Assembly (NCBI RefSeq): GCF_947504145.1
Contig: NZ_CANNGQ010000004.1
Span: 496,001 to 560,000 of the forward strand
Source: an uncultured Microbulbifer sp.
Lineage (GTDB): Bacteria > Pseudomonadota > Gammaproteobacteria > Pseudomonadales > Cellvibrionaceae
Length of the DNA stretch: 64,000 nucleotides
Direction: 5' to 3'
In this document: positions 23,364 to 31,622 of the stretch, piece after piece
Layout of the letters: each line of letters begins with the position of its first letter
Position numbering within the stretch: position 1 is the first letter of the stretch
Notes under the pieces: model-generated
The model's database searches: none
Seen by the model: the letters and a program-made list of their open reading frames with translations, nothing else
What the model was told of the DNA's origin: nothing
Program-made: the position numbers and the translations under genes

Positions 23364-26300
23364 ATGCCGCGCGCTTTGTTCTTATTCCTCATTCTGTTCA
23401 CCACGGCTCAATTTTCCTGGGCGGCCGACGGCCGTGCAGATTTCGACCTGGACGACGACGGTTTGATCGAGATCGATGACTGGTCCGATCTGGATGAAAT
23501 TCGCAACAACCTGGATGGCACATCGCTTTACGGCAGTAACGAAGGCTGCCCTGCAGCTGGGTGTATTGGATTCGAGCTCACCACGGATCTGGATTTTGAT
23601 ACCAGTGGGGATGGGGTGCTCGATGCGGAGGATGCTTATTGGAATGAGGGTGGGGGTTGGGAGTCGATTGGGAATGTATCAACCCCCTACACCGGTGTAT
23701 TTGCTGGCAATGGCCATATAATCCGCAACCTGATGATCAATCGACCTAGTTCAGATTCCCAGGGACTGTTCAGATATATCAGCGACGCGAACATCAAAGA
23801 GCTGGGCTTAACTGGCCCCTTGATGGCTATTGAGGGAGATTCTTTCGTCGGTGGCATTTCGGGTTATGCGATTCGCAGTGAAATTACAGCGGTATACGTC
23901 AGCGGCTCTGTGGTCGGTACGGGCATTAAAATCGGTGGTTTAGTCGGCGATATGATTTACTCAGAGATCACCAACAGCTACACGACAGGCTCCGTAACCG
24001 GCGATGGTTATGTTGGTGGCTTGGCTGGCTATGTGTCGCGCAGCCAAGTTACTGACAGCCTGTCCACTGCACACGTTTCAGCAAGCATTTCCGGAGGCGG
24101 GTTGATCGAGGGTGTGTTCGGAAATTCTGTCAGCGCGAGCTATTGGGCGGAAGACGTATCAGGAATAACGAACAGTTCTCGCGGTGGGTCGACTACCACT
24201 CTGGCACAACTGCAGTGCCCGACCGGAGCAGACAACACGACATGCGCCGAAGTCACTCTATTTGAGGGGTGGGCCAATGCAACAGGTGCTGCGGGTAATG
24301 CCTATTGGGATTTCGGCACGGAAACAGAGCTTCCAGGGTTGGTTCTAAATGGAACCCTCTATCGCGATGGTGATGGCGATGGAGCCTTGGATGCTGACGA
24401 CGAATTCCCCACGCTATTTGCCGCAAGCCGTGATAGTGATGGCGACGGCGCCATTGACCGCTGGACGATCGGATGTGATGTTGAGTGTCGGGCTGCCAGT
24501 GGCCTGGTGTTGGATCACTTCCCCGATAATGCAGCGGCTATTGTTGATACGGACTGGGACGGGTTACCCGATCAATGGAATAACGGTTGCGATAGTGCCT
24601 GTCAATCCGATTCCGGTTTAACACTGGACAGCTTCCCCAACGACACAGACAACGATGGTATTGCCAACCACATCGACGATGACGATAACAATGACGGTAT
24701 CGTCGATGCGGATGCGAACTCCAATGGTTTGATTGAAGTGGCTACTTGGGCAGAGCTGGATGCCATTCGCTACAGCCTTGACGGTGCCGGCAAGAAACTA
24801 TCTGTAGACGGCGAACTGGATACTTCAGGTTGCCCTAAAACCCTGGTGAGGGGCCTGTTACAAGAGCGCTGCTTGGGGTACGAGCTTGTTGCTGACCTGG
24901 ATTTTGATACCAACGGCGATGGTCTCCTGGATAGCAATGATGCTTATTGGAATGAAGGTGAAGGCTGGCACCCCATTGGTACCAATAGTTCAATATTCTT
25001 CTCCGGCGTGTTTCACGGTAATGGCCATATAATCCGCAATCTGATGATCAACCGACCCAGTTCGAATTACCAGGGACTGTTCGGATATATAAACGAAGCG
25101 AGCGTCAGAGAGCTGGGATTAACCGGCCCCCTGATGGCGATTGAAGGGAATGTTCACGTTGGTGGTATTTCGGGTCGTGCACGCAACAGTAAATTAGCGG
25201 CGGTATACGCCAGCGGTTCTGTGGTCGGTAAGGACGATGATATCGGTGGTTTAGTCGGTTCTACCTATTACACGGAAATCACCGACAGCTACGCGACAGG
25301 TTCTGTAACCGGCGATAACGATGTTGGTGGCCTGGTTGGCAATGCGGAGGACAGCCAAGTTACTGACAGCCTGTCTACCGCACACATCTCCGCGCGTCTG
25401 TCCGCAGGCGGGTTGATCGGGTATGGGTATGGGTACGAAACTTCTGTCAGCGCGAGCTATTGGGCGGAAGACGCGTCAGGTACAACGTTCAGCTCACGCG
25501 GTGGATCGAGTACTACCCTCGCGCAACTGCAGTGCCCGACTGGAGCAGACAACACGACATGCGCTGAAGTCACTCTATTTGAGGCGTGGGCCGATGCAAC
25601 AGATGCAGCGGGTAATGCCTATTGGGATTTCGGCACGGAAACTGAGCTTCCAGGGCTAGTTTTAAATGGAACCGTCTATCGCGATAGTGACGGTGACGGC
25701 GCTCAAGCAGAGGATGACGCCTTTCCCGAACACTATGCTGCCAGTGTCGATAGCGATGGTGACGGCGCACCGGATTTCTGGAGAGTGAATTGTGAAACGG
25801 ACTGTCGCTTGGCCAGCGGTCTGGTTCTCGATAAGTTCCCAGAAAGTGCCGCCGCCGCGGTTGATACCGACGGGGATGGCCTGCCAGATAGGTGGAACGA
25901 CGGTTGCGACAGCGCCTGTCAGTCTGCTTCAGGACTGGCACTGGACGACGACAATGACAATGACGGTATAGTCAATGTGCAAGACGCCTTTCCTGTGGAT
26001 GCCGCGGCCTCTGTCGATACCGACGGTGATGGCAAGCCCGATGCTTGGCTCGAGGGTTGCGATAGCACCTGCCAGTCTAATACCGGCCTGACGTTGGACG
26101 AGGACAACGACAACGATGGCATTACCAACAGCGATGATGCCTTCCCGTTGAATGCTGCCGCAGCGGCTGATACCGACAGTGACGGCCAACCGGATAATTG
26201 GCTTGCCAGTTGCGACAGCGCCTGCCAGTCCGCCTCTGGCCTGACGCTGGATGACGATATCGACAACGATGGTATCGCCAACAGCGAAGATGCTTACCCG

Positions 26301-27449
26301 GCAGATTCCACGCGATTCATTGATGAGGATCCACCGGAAATGCTGCAGACGCCCGAGCCCATCAGCATCTCTGCAACCGGCGCATCCACTCTGGTAACCC
26401 TTAATATTACGCAAGTTCAGGCAGTTGATAATTTCGATAATGCGCTCGATTTCCAGGTGGAGCTGGATGGCGCTGTTCTGGCGCGCAATGAAGAGGAGCA
26501 GGTATCTCTACCCAGTGGCGCACTGCCGTTGCAGTGGATTGCGGTAGACGATGTGGGTAACCGATCGGAGCCTATGGCACAGCTGGTTAAGGTCTATCCG
26601 CAGGTGCGCTTTACCCAGGCCGAATCCTTAAGTGGTGAAGACCGAATAGCATCGGTGGGTGTCAACCTGTCGGGTCCCTCGCCGGAATATCCAGTTACGG
26701 TCCTGGTCGACTGGATTGCGTCAGATAGTGATGCGACGGTAGAAGATGTGGTTACCGACGGCGACACCGGTGTCGATCTGAATGCATTGATGCTGACCAT
26801 TACTTCTGCTGAAGCAGCAAACGATGCCGCACTACAGCTTCCCATTGCTGCGGATGATCTGGTTGAGTCAGACGAGCGTTTTACTCTCGAACTGGCGTCT
26901 GCTGGCGCCGGTGATAACGAACTGGTTGCCATGCCGATCGATAAAGATAACCAGCGTCACAGTGTCACCATCACCGACACTAATGTCGCACCGGAAGTGA
27001 TACTCATTGCCACGCAAGCGGATGAACAAGGTACAGTCTTCAGCGCTGACGCCGGCAACATAACCCTGAGCGCAGAGATAACCGACGTAAATGGTGCTGA
27101 TAGCCACAGCATTCAGTGGTACACCAGCGATCTGCCGGTAACCCCGAACGATCAGGCAAGCTTCACCTTCGATCCACAATCGATGGCGCCCGGTGAATAC
27201 AGTTTGAGTGTTGTAGTTACTGACAACGGCACCCCGGTGTTGTCTTCGGAAGAAGTGACCTTTGTTTTTGTCCTCGAAGGAGAAGATACTTCCGATGGCG
27301 GAAACAGCGGCGGTGGTGATACCGGCAGTCAAACCCCGACAAATCCCGGGAGCAGCAGCTCCGGCGGATCCAACGGCGGTAGTGTTGGCCTGTGGTTGCT
27401 CTGTCTGTTGGCCTTGAGCGGCCTCTGGCGCAGAAAGTTTACGATGTGA
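23364..27449 (+). CDS. Large secreted GLUG / TSP3-like repeat protein with GlyGly-CTERM
   Basis: 1361 residues from ATG 23364 (MPRALFLFL), with GGAGAG upstream; signal peptide ends near FSWA/ADG. Two GLUG-type blocks (around residues 60-330 and 450-770; units such as VGGISG, IGGLVG, VGGLAGY). Around and after them are six units of the form DxDGxPDxWxxxCDSxCQxxSGL with DNDGI/DAFP calcium-type loops, like thrombospondin type 3 repeats carrying a Cys pair. Next, a Calx-beta-like domain (LSGPSPEYPVTVL ... ESDERFTLEL), a linker, and a C-terminal GGSNGGSVGLWLL-hydrophobic-RR tail that matches GlyGly-CTERM sorting signals cut by rhombosortase. Surface-located or type II-secreted adhesin-like protein is inferred; function unknown. 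More AT-rich than the genes before it, suggesting acquisition. Confidence 0.8.
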   Translation: MPRALFLFLILFTTAQFSWAADGRADFDLDDDGLIEIDDWSDLDEIRNNLDGTSLYGSNEGCPAAGCIGFELTTDLDFDTSGDGVLDAEDAYWNEGGGWESIGNVSTPYTGVFAGNGHIIRNLMINRPSSDSQGLFRYISDANIKELGLTGPLMAIEGDSFVGGISGYAIRSEITAVYVSGSVVGTGIKIGGLVGDMIYSEITNSYTTGSVTGDGYVGGLAGYVSRSQVTDSLSTAHVSASISGGGLIEGVFGNSVSASYWAEDVSGITNSSRGGSTTTLAQLQCPTGADNTTCAEVTLFEGWANATGAAGNAYWDFGTETELPGLVLNGTLYRDGDGDGALDADDEFPTLFAASRDSDGDGAIDRWTIGCDVECRAASGLVLDHFPDNAAAIVDTDWDGLPDQWNNGCDSACQSDSGLTLDSFPNDTDNDGIANHIDDDDNNDGIVDADANSNGLIEVATWAELDAIRYSLDGAGKKLSVDGELDTSGCPKTLVRGLLQERCLGYELVADLDFDTNGDGLLDSNDAYWNEGEGWHPIGTNSSIFFSGVFHGNGHIIRNLMINRPSSNYQGLFGYINEASVRELGLTGPLMAIEGNVHVGGISGRARNSKLAAVYASGSVVGKDDDIGGLVGSTYYTEITDSYATGSVTGDNDVGGLVGNAEDSQVTDSLSTAHISARLSAGGLIGYGYGYETSVSASYWAEDASGTTFSSRGGSSTTLAQLQCPTGADNTTCAEVTLFEAWADATDAAGNAYWDFGTETELPGLVLNGTVYRDSDGDGAQAEDDAFPEHYAASVDSDGDGAPDFWRVNCETDCRLASGLVLDKFPESAAAAVDTDGDGLPDRWNDGCDSACQSASGLALDDDNDNDGIVNVQDAFPVDAAASVDTDGDGKPDAWLEGCDSTCQSNTGLTLDEDNDNDGITNSDDAFPLNAAAAADTDSDGQPDNWLASCDSACQSASGLTLDDDIDNDGIANSEDAYPADSTRFIDEDPPEMLQTPEPISISATGASTLVTLNITQVQAVDNFDNALDFQVELDGAVLARNEEEQVSLPSGALPLQWIAVDDVGNRSEPMAQLVKVYPQVRFTQAESLSGEDRIASVGVNLSGPSPEYPVTVLVDWIASDSDATVEDVVTDGDTGVDLNALMLTITSAEAANDAALQLPIAADDLVESDERFTLELASAGAGDNELVAMPIDKDNQRHSVTITDTNVAPEVILIATQADEQGTVFSADAGNITLSAEITDVNGADSHSIQWYTSDLPVTPNDQASFTFDPQSMAPGEYSLSVVVTDNGTPVLSSEEVTFVFVLEGEDTSDGGNSGGGDTGSQTPTNPGSSSSGGSNGGSVGLWLLCLLALSGLWRRKFTM

Positions 27450-27467
27450 ATCCAAGCTGTTAAAACA

Positions 27468-27498
27468 AAAAATCCGGTGGTAATCCCACTGGATTTTT
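27468..27498 (+). terminator. Terminator after first GLUG/TSP3 gene
   Basis: Stem ATCCGGTGG/CCACTGGAT (27472-27480 with 27486-27494, one G-U) with A before and T after. The paralogous terminator at 31283-31323 has compensating base changes. Confidence 0.88.
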
Positions 27499-27798
27499 GT
27501 TCCATGTGTGGTGACTTGTCTAAATAGGTTGGCAGTGACTTGTTTAAGTTAGTCTCCAGCCTATTATTTCAGTCCCCTGGAAAAGCTTTAGAGAGTCGCT
27601 AGCAACTGAAACGATAGTGCCAGTATGAATATCGTGGTTGTGTTCGACGTTTTCCCTACGCTGGAATTTTTCTCCCAAAACCTTGCCGTCAATAACTTTT
27701 GATATCCCCTTTTTGGAAGCTTACCGGTTATTGGCTGAATTACGCTAATAACGAAATGGATATTCGTGCATTGGCCCTCGTAAACAGGGAGTTAGGTC
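27499..27798 (+). other. Conserved non-coding stretch before truncated OmpA-family gene
   Basis: About 300 bases with no supported gene. Almost every position matches 31324-31622 in the second unit apart from scattered substitutions and a few one- to three-base gaps. It must hold the promoter of the OmpA-family gene; a GGGAGTTAGGTC ribosome binding site ends it. No clear promoter hexamers were identified. Confidence 0.6.
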
Positions 27799-27984
27799 AT
27801 GCAACTATTACGCAGTATTACGTTTTATCTCGTCACTATTGGAGCCGTACTTCATAGCAATTTTGCAGCGTCCGCTGCGCAAGATCACCCGCCGATCAAT
27901 CGGTTTCCCGGATCAACCATCAATAAACATGGATTTTCTGAGTACGAAGAGGTCAACTTAATACTTTCACCCACACTGACATAA
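27799..27984 (+). pseudogene. Truncated OmpA-family protein gene (5' fragment)
   Basis: 61 codons beginning MQLLRSITFYLVTIGAVLHS, nearly identical for about 55 residues to the start of the complete gene at 31623, then diverging to ...LSPTLT and a stop. Only the signal peptide and the first 30 mature residues remain; the OmpA domain is gone. The copy keeps its upstream region and ribosome binding site, so a short secreted peptide could still be made. A terminator follows directly. Interpreted as a remnant of the tandem duplication. Confidence 0.8.
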
Positions 27985-27989
27985 TGGGA

Positions 27990-28026
27990 ACGGCAGTACC
28001 AATTTATATTTGGTACTGTCGTTTTA
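27990..28026 (+). terminator. Terminator after the truncated OmpA-family gene
   Basis: Stem CGGCAGTACCAA/TTGGTACTGTCG (27991-28002 with 28010-28021, one G-U) around a TTTATAT loop, followed by TTTTATTT. Confidence 0.88.
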
Positions 28027-28126
28027 TTTGTATTTAAAAATTTTTAGCCAGATATTATTCAAGCCTCTAATCCAAATAATTTCTTTAAGTTTCCTTATTT
28101 CTTTCCCCAATTAGTGACGTAATACA

Positions 28127-28172
28127 TTTGCACACTCAAAGGATTTGCTAAGGTCGCCGCCTGTTTTGTGTT
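28127..28172 (+). promoter_or_regulatory. Possible promoter of second GLUG/TSP3 gene
   Basis: TTTGCA (28127-28132) and TAAGGT (28149-28154) are spaced by 16 bp; the TAAGGTCGCCGCCT block is conserved with 23264-23287. The putative start of transcription would lie about 85 bp before the ATG at 28251. Inference from conservation only. Confidence 0.45.
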
Positions 28173-28250
28173 CCCACAATTGAAAACTAATTGATCCCCT
28201 CAATTTGTTCGTGGGGCGAATACCCAAGCGTCACTTACATGGAGAGTGTT

Positions 28251-31200
28251 ATGCCGCGTGCTTTATTCCTATTTTTTATTTTGCTTGTTTCAGCGCAGTA
28301 TTCCTGGGCGGCCGATGGCCGTGCGGATTACGATCTGGATGATGATGGTCTGATCGAAATTGACGACTGGTTCGACCTTAATGAAATCCGCAACAACCTG
28401 GATGGGTCAAGCCTGTATGGAAGCAGCGCCGGCTGTCCTGCGGATGGCTGTTTTGGTTTTGAACTCACCACAGATCTGGATTTTGATACAAATGGGGATG
28501 GTGAGCTGAATAGTAGTGATACCTACTGGAATGAAGGAGAGGGCTGGGAGCCGATTGGCATCCGTCCGGATTTTGGGTTCAGTGGCGTATTTCATGGTAA
28601 TGGCCATCTTATTCTCAACCTGATGACGGCGCGCCCCGAAGAGGCTTTTCAGGGGTTGTTCGGCTATACGGAAAATGCTGTTCTCAGGGAGCTTGGTTTA
28701 ACCGGACCCTTAATGAAAATCGAGGGCAACAATTCAGTGGCCGGCCTTGTAGGCTGGGCACAGGCAACAGAGATTATCGCAACTTTTGTTAGCGGAGTAG
28801 TTGAAGGTAACAGCGGGGGTGTTGGTGGTCTGGTGGGCTATAACTTTGGTTCTCCGATTGTCGCCAGTTATGCTACGGGAATGGTGAGCTCGCCAGGAGC
28901 AAATCACACAGGTGGGCTGGCTGGTTATGTAGTGGGTGCCGATGTCATCGCCAGTATGTCCACTGCCTATGTTTTGAGTGGTGATGCCGGCGGCCTGCTG
29001 GGTTACGGAACCGATCTTGATACAGGGGAGGTCATCGAAAGTTACTGGACACTGGATACAGCGGGAAAGATCAGCAGTTACGGAGGAACCAGGTCAGCAC
29101 TGGCGGACCTTCAATGTCCTACCGCTGCGGACAACACCACCTGTGCACAGTACAGTATCTTTAACGGCTGGTCCGACAACACCGATGCGCTGGGCAATCC
29201 ATATTGGGACTTCGGTACCGATAGTGAGTTACCCGGATTGCGTATGCAGGGACGTTTGCACCGCGACGGTGATGGCGATGGCACCTTGGATGAATACGAT
29301 GCGTTCCCCACACAATATGCCGCAAGTACCGATCGTGATGGGGACGGAGCACCGGATGCCTGGAAAATCGGTGGTTTTCCCTATTTCCGCATAGTAAGTG
29401 GTCTGGTTCTGGATCAGTTTCCCGATAACATCGCCGCGGCGATGGATACCGATTTGGATGGCCTGCCCGATCAGTGGAATAGCGACTGTGCCAGTGCCTG
29501 CCAGTCTTCGTCGGGCCTGACCCTTGATGACGACAATGACAATGATGGTATCGCCAACAGTGACGATGCCTTCCCGGCCAACCGTGCCGCCTCTACGGAT
29601 GCCGATGGCGATGGCCACCCAGACGCTTGGCTTGCCGCGTGTGACAGTGAGTGCCAGACCGATTCAGGTCTCACACTGGATACTCTCCTGAATGATACGG
29701 ATAACGATGGTGTCGACAACGACAATGATGCGTTTGTCGACAATGCTGCTGCGGCAGTCGATGCCGATGGCGATGGCCTCCCGGATGCCTGGCTCGACGG
29801 CTGCGATAGCGACTGCCAGCTTGCCTCAGGCCTGACACTGGATAGCTCTCTGAATGACACCGACAACGACGGTGTGGTGAACGAAGAGGATGCGTTTGTA
29901 ACCAACAGTGCTGCATCTGTGGATGCTGATACGGATGGCTTACCGGATACCTGGCATGACGATTGTAATAGCGATTGCCAGGCCGGGTCGGGGCTGACAC
30001 TGGATGAATCGCTGAACGATACCGACAACGACGGTGTGGTAAACAATGAGGATCCCTACCCGTCCGATCCGGGTCGCACTGAAGATGAAGACGCACCGCA
30101 AATGGAGCAGGCACCGCAAACCATCAGCGTTGCCGCCACCGGTGATTCCACTCTGGTTACCCTCGATGTCAGTCAAGCCCAGGCAACCGATAACTTCGAC
30201 AACGAACTGGATTTCCAGGTGGAGCTGGACGGCGTTGTACTGGCAATAAATGAAGAGCAACAGGTTTCACTGCCCAGCGGTGCCCTGACCCTGCACTGGA
30301 TTGCGGTAGACGACGCGGGCAACCGCTCCGAGCCCATGGCACAACTGGTCAACGTATACCCCCGGGTGCGCTTTACCCAGGCCGAGTCTATTACCGGCGA
30401 AGATCGGGTCGCATTGATTAGTGTCAGCCTGTCGGGCCCGTCGCCGGAGTATCCTGTTACTGTACTGGCCAACTGGGTATCCTCCGACAGTGACGCCACT
30501 GCCGAAGACGTGGTTACCGAAGGCGATGCCGGTGTCGATCTGAGTGCGTTGACCCTGACGATTGCCTCCGCAGAGGCGGCGAACGATGCTGCGCTGGAAC
30601 TTCCAATTGCCGCAGACGATCTGGTTGAGCCGGACGAGCGCTTCATTCTTGAGTTGGCCTCCGCTGGCGCAGGTACAGATACACTATTTGCGATGTCCAT
30701 CGATGCGGAGCATCAACGCCATCAATTGATGATTACGGAAACCAACGTTGCCCCAGAGGTAAGCGTGAGTGCCGCACAGGCTGGCGAGGTTGCTACGGTG
30801 TTCGATCTCGGCGCGGGCGACATCACACTGAGCACTGAAGTTACCGATGTAAATGGCGGCGATAGTCATAGCTACCAGTGGTACACCAGCGAGCTGCCGG
30901 TCACTCCGGGCGATGAGGCCAGCTTCACCTTCGACCCACAGTTTATGGCTCCCGGCGAATACAGCCTCAGCATCGTGGTCACTGATGACGGCAATCCCAT
31001 TCAGTCTTCGGAAGAAGTGACTTTCGTCTTTACCCTTGAAGAAGATACTTCTGATGGCGATGGCGATGGCGATGGCGATGGCGATGGCGATGGCGATGGC
31101 GATGGCGATGGCGATGGCGACAATAACGACGGTATTGATACCGGCGGTGAAACCCCGACGAACCCTGGTAACAGTAGCTCCGGCGGGTCCAGCGGTGGCA

Positions 31201-31268
31201 GCGTTGGTCTCTGGTTGCTCTGTCTCTTGGCCCTGGGCGGACTGTGGCGCAGGAGGCTGGCGATTTGA
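28251..31268 (+). CDS. Second secreted GLUG / TSP3-like repeat protein with GlyGly-CTERM
   Basis: 1005 residues from ATG 28251, ribosome binding site GGAGAG, signal peptide MPRALFLFFILLVSAQYSWA. Order: one GLUG block (about 30-300), six TSP3-like units with D-rich calcium loops, five of which keep the CxxxC pair while the first has GGFPYF instead, a Calx-beta-like domain (about 700-830), an Ig-like segment (ADITLSTEVTDVNGGDSHSYQW region), an 11-unit DG tract, a Gly/Ser linker, and the GlyGly-CTERM (GGSSGGSVGLWLL, hydrophobic helix, RRR). Rhombosortase-dependent surface sorting is inferred from the tail. Paralogue of the protein at 23364. Role unknown; calcium-stabilised cell-surface adhesion or polymer binding would fit. 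Confidence 0.8.
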   Translation: MPRALFLFFILLVSAQYSWAADGRADYDLDDDGLIEIDDWFDLNEIRNNLDGSSLYGSSAGCPADGCFGFELTTDLDFDTNGDGELNSSDTYWNEGEGWEPIGIRPDFGFSGVFHGNGHLILNLMTARPEEAFQGLFGYTENAVLRELGLTGPLMKIEGNNSVAGLVGWAQATEIIATFVSGVVEGNSGGVGGLVGYNFGSPIVASYATGMVSSPGANHTGGLAGYVVGADVIASMSTAYVLSGDAGGLLGYGTDLDTGEVIESYWTLDTAGKISSYGGTRSALADLQCPTAADNTTCAQYSIFNGWSDNTDALGNPYWDFGTDSELPGLRMQGRLHRDGDGDGTLDEYDAFPTQYAASTDRDGDGAPDAWKIGGFPYFRIVSGLVLDQFPDNIAAAMDTDLDGLPDQWNSDCASACQSSSGLTLDDDNDNDGIANSDDAFPANRAASTDADGDGHPDAWLAACDSECQTDSGLTLDTLLNDTDNDGVDNDNDAFVDNAAAAVDADGDGLPDAWLDGCDSDCQLASGLTLDSSLNDTDNDGVVNEEDAFVTNSAASVDADTDGLPDTWHDDCNSDCQAGSGLTLDESLNDTDNDGVVNNEDPYPSDPGRTEDEDAPQMEQAPQTISVAATGDSTLVTLDVSQAQATDNFDNELDFQVELDGVVLAINEEQQVSLPSGALTLHWIAVDDAGNRSEPMAQLVNVYPRVRFTQAESITGEDRVALISVSLSGPSPEYPVTVLANWVSSDSDATAEDVVTEGDAGVDLSALTLTIASAEAANDAALELPIAADDLVEPDERFILELASAGAGTDTLFAMSIDAEHQRHQLMITETNVAPEVSVSAAQAGEVATVFDLGAGDITLSTEVTDVNGGDSHSYQWYTSELPVTPGDEASFTFDPQFMAPGEYSLSIVVTDDGNPIQSSEEVTFVFTLEEDTSDGDGDGDGDGDGDGDGDGDGDGDNNDGIDTGGETPTNPGNSSSGGSSGGSVGLWLLCLLALGGLWRRRLAI
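31053..31118 (+). repeat. GATGGC hexanucleotide tract, 11 units
   Basis: Eleven perfect in-frame GATGGC units encode (Asp-Gly)11 between the Ig-like segment and the GlyGly-CTERM linker. It is absent from the paralogue at 27285-27310, where a short Gly/Ser linker is found. Slippage would change linker length in two-residue steps without breaking the frame. Confidence 0.95.
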
Positions 31269-31282
31269 TTCCAGGGTATTAG

Positions 31283-31323
31283 AAACAATAAAGCCGGTGG
31301 TAATTCCACCGGCTTTATTGTTT
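31283..31323 (+). terminator. Terminator after second GLUG/TSP3 gene
   Basis: Perfect 18-bp stem (31283-31300 with 31306-31323) around a TAATT loop. The lower stem is A/T-only and supplies the T tract; also usable on the minus strand. Confidence 0.9.
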
Positions 31324-31622
31324 CACGTGTGGTGACTGATCTAACTAGGTTGGCAGCGAGCTGTTTAAGCTAGTTTCCAGCCTATTATTTCAGTCCACCT
31401 CGGGAAAGCTTTAGGGAATCGCCAACAACTGAAACGATAGTGCCAGCATGATTATCTTGGTTGTATTCGACGTTTTTCCTACGCTAGAATTTTTTTCCCA
31501 AAAACCTTGCCGTCAATAACTTTTGATATCACCTTTTTGGAAGCTTACCGGTTATTGGCCGAATTACGCTAATAACGAAATGGATATTCGTGGATTGGAC
31601 CTCGCAAACAGGGAGTTAGGTC
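31324..31622 (+). other. Conserved non-coding stretch before the OmpA-family gene
   Basis: About 300 bases without a supported gene, collinear with 27499-27798. Because the preceding terminator is strong, the OmpA-family gene probably has its own promoter here. Ends in GGGAGTTAGGTC before the ATG. Confidence 0.55.

Larger units (their letters stand above)
23262..27966 (+). repeat. Tandem module duplication, unit 1 (with truncated end)
   Basis: From the conserved TAAGGTCGCC block through the large secreted-protein gene, its terminator, a 300-bp non-coding stretch and the first 55 codons of an OmpA-family gene, this segment is collinear with 28147-31790. Similarity is very high in the non-coding part and in the N- and C-terminal coding parts; the middles differ by repeat number. 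Homology stops inside the OmpA-family gene. Confidence 0.85.

Noticed and set aside
24360..30100. Possible CRISPR array or tandem DNA repeats in the GLUG/TSP3 genes
   Set aside because: The periodicity is protein-level (45-residue units, in frame, diverged at DNA level), without constant repeats and unique spacers.
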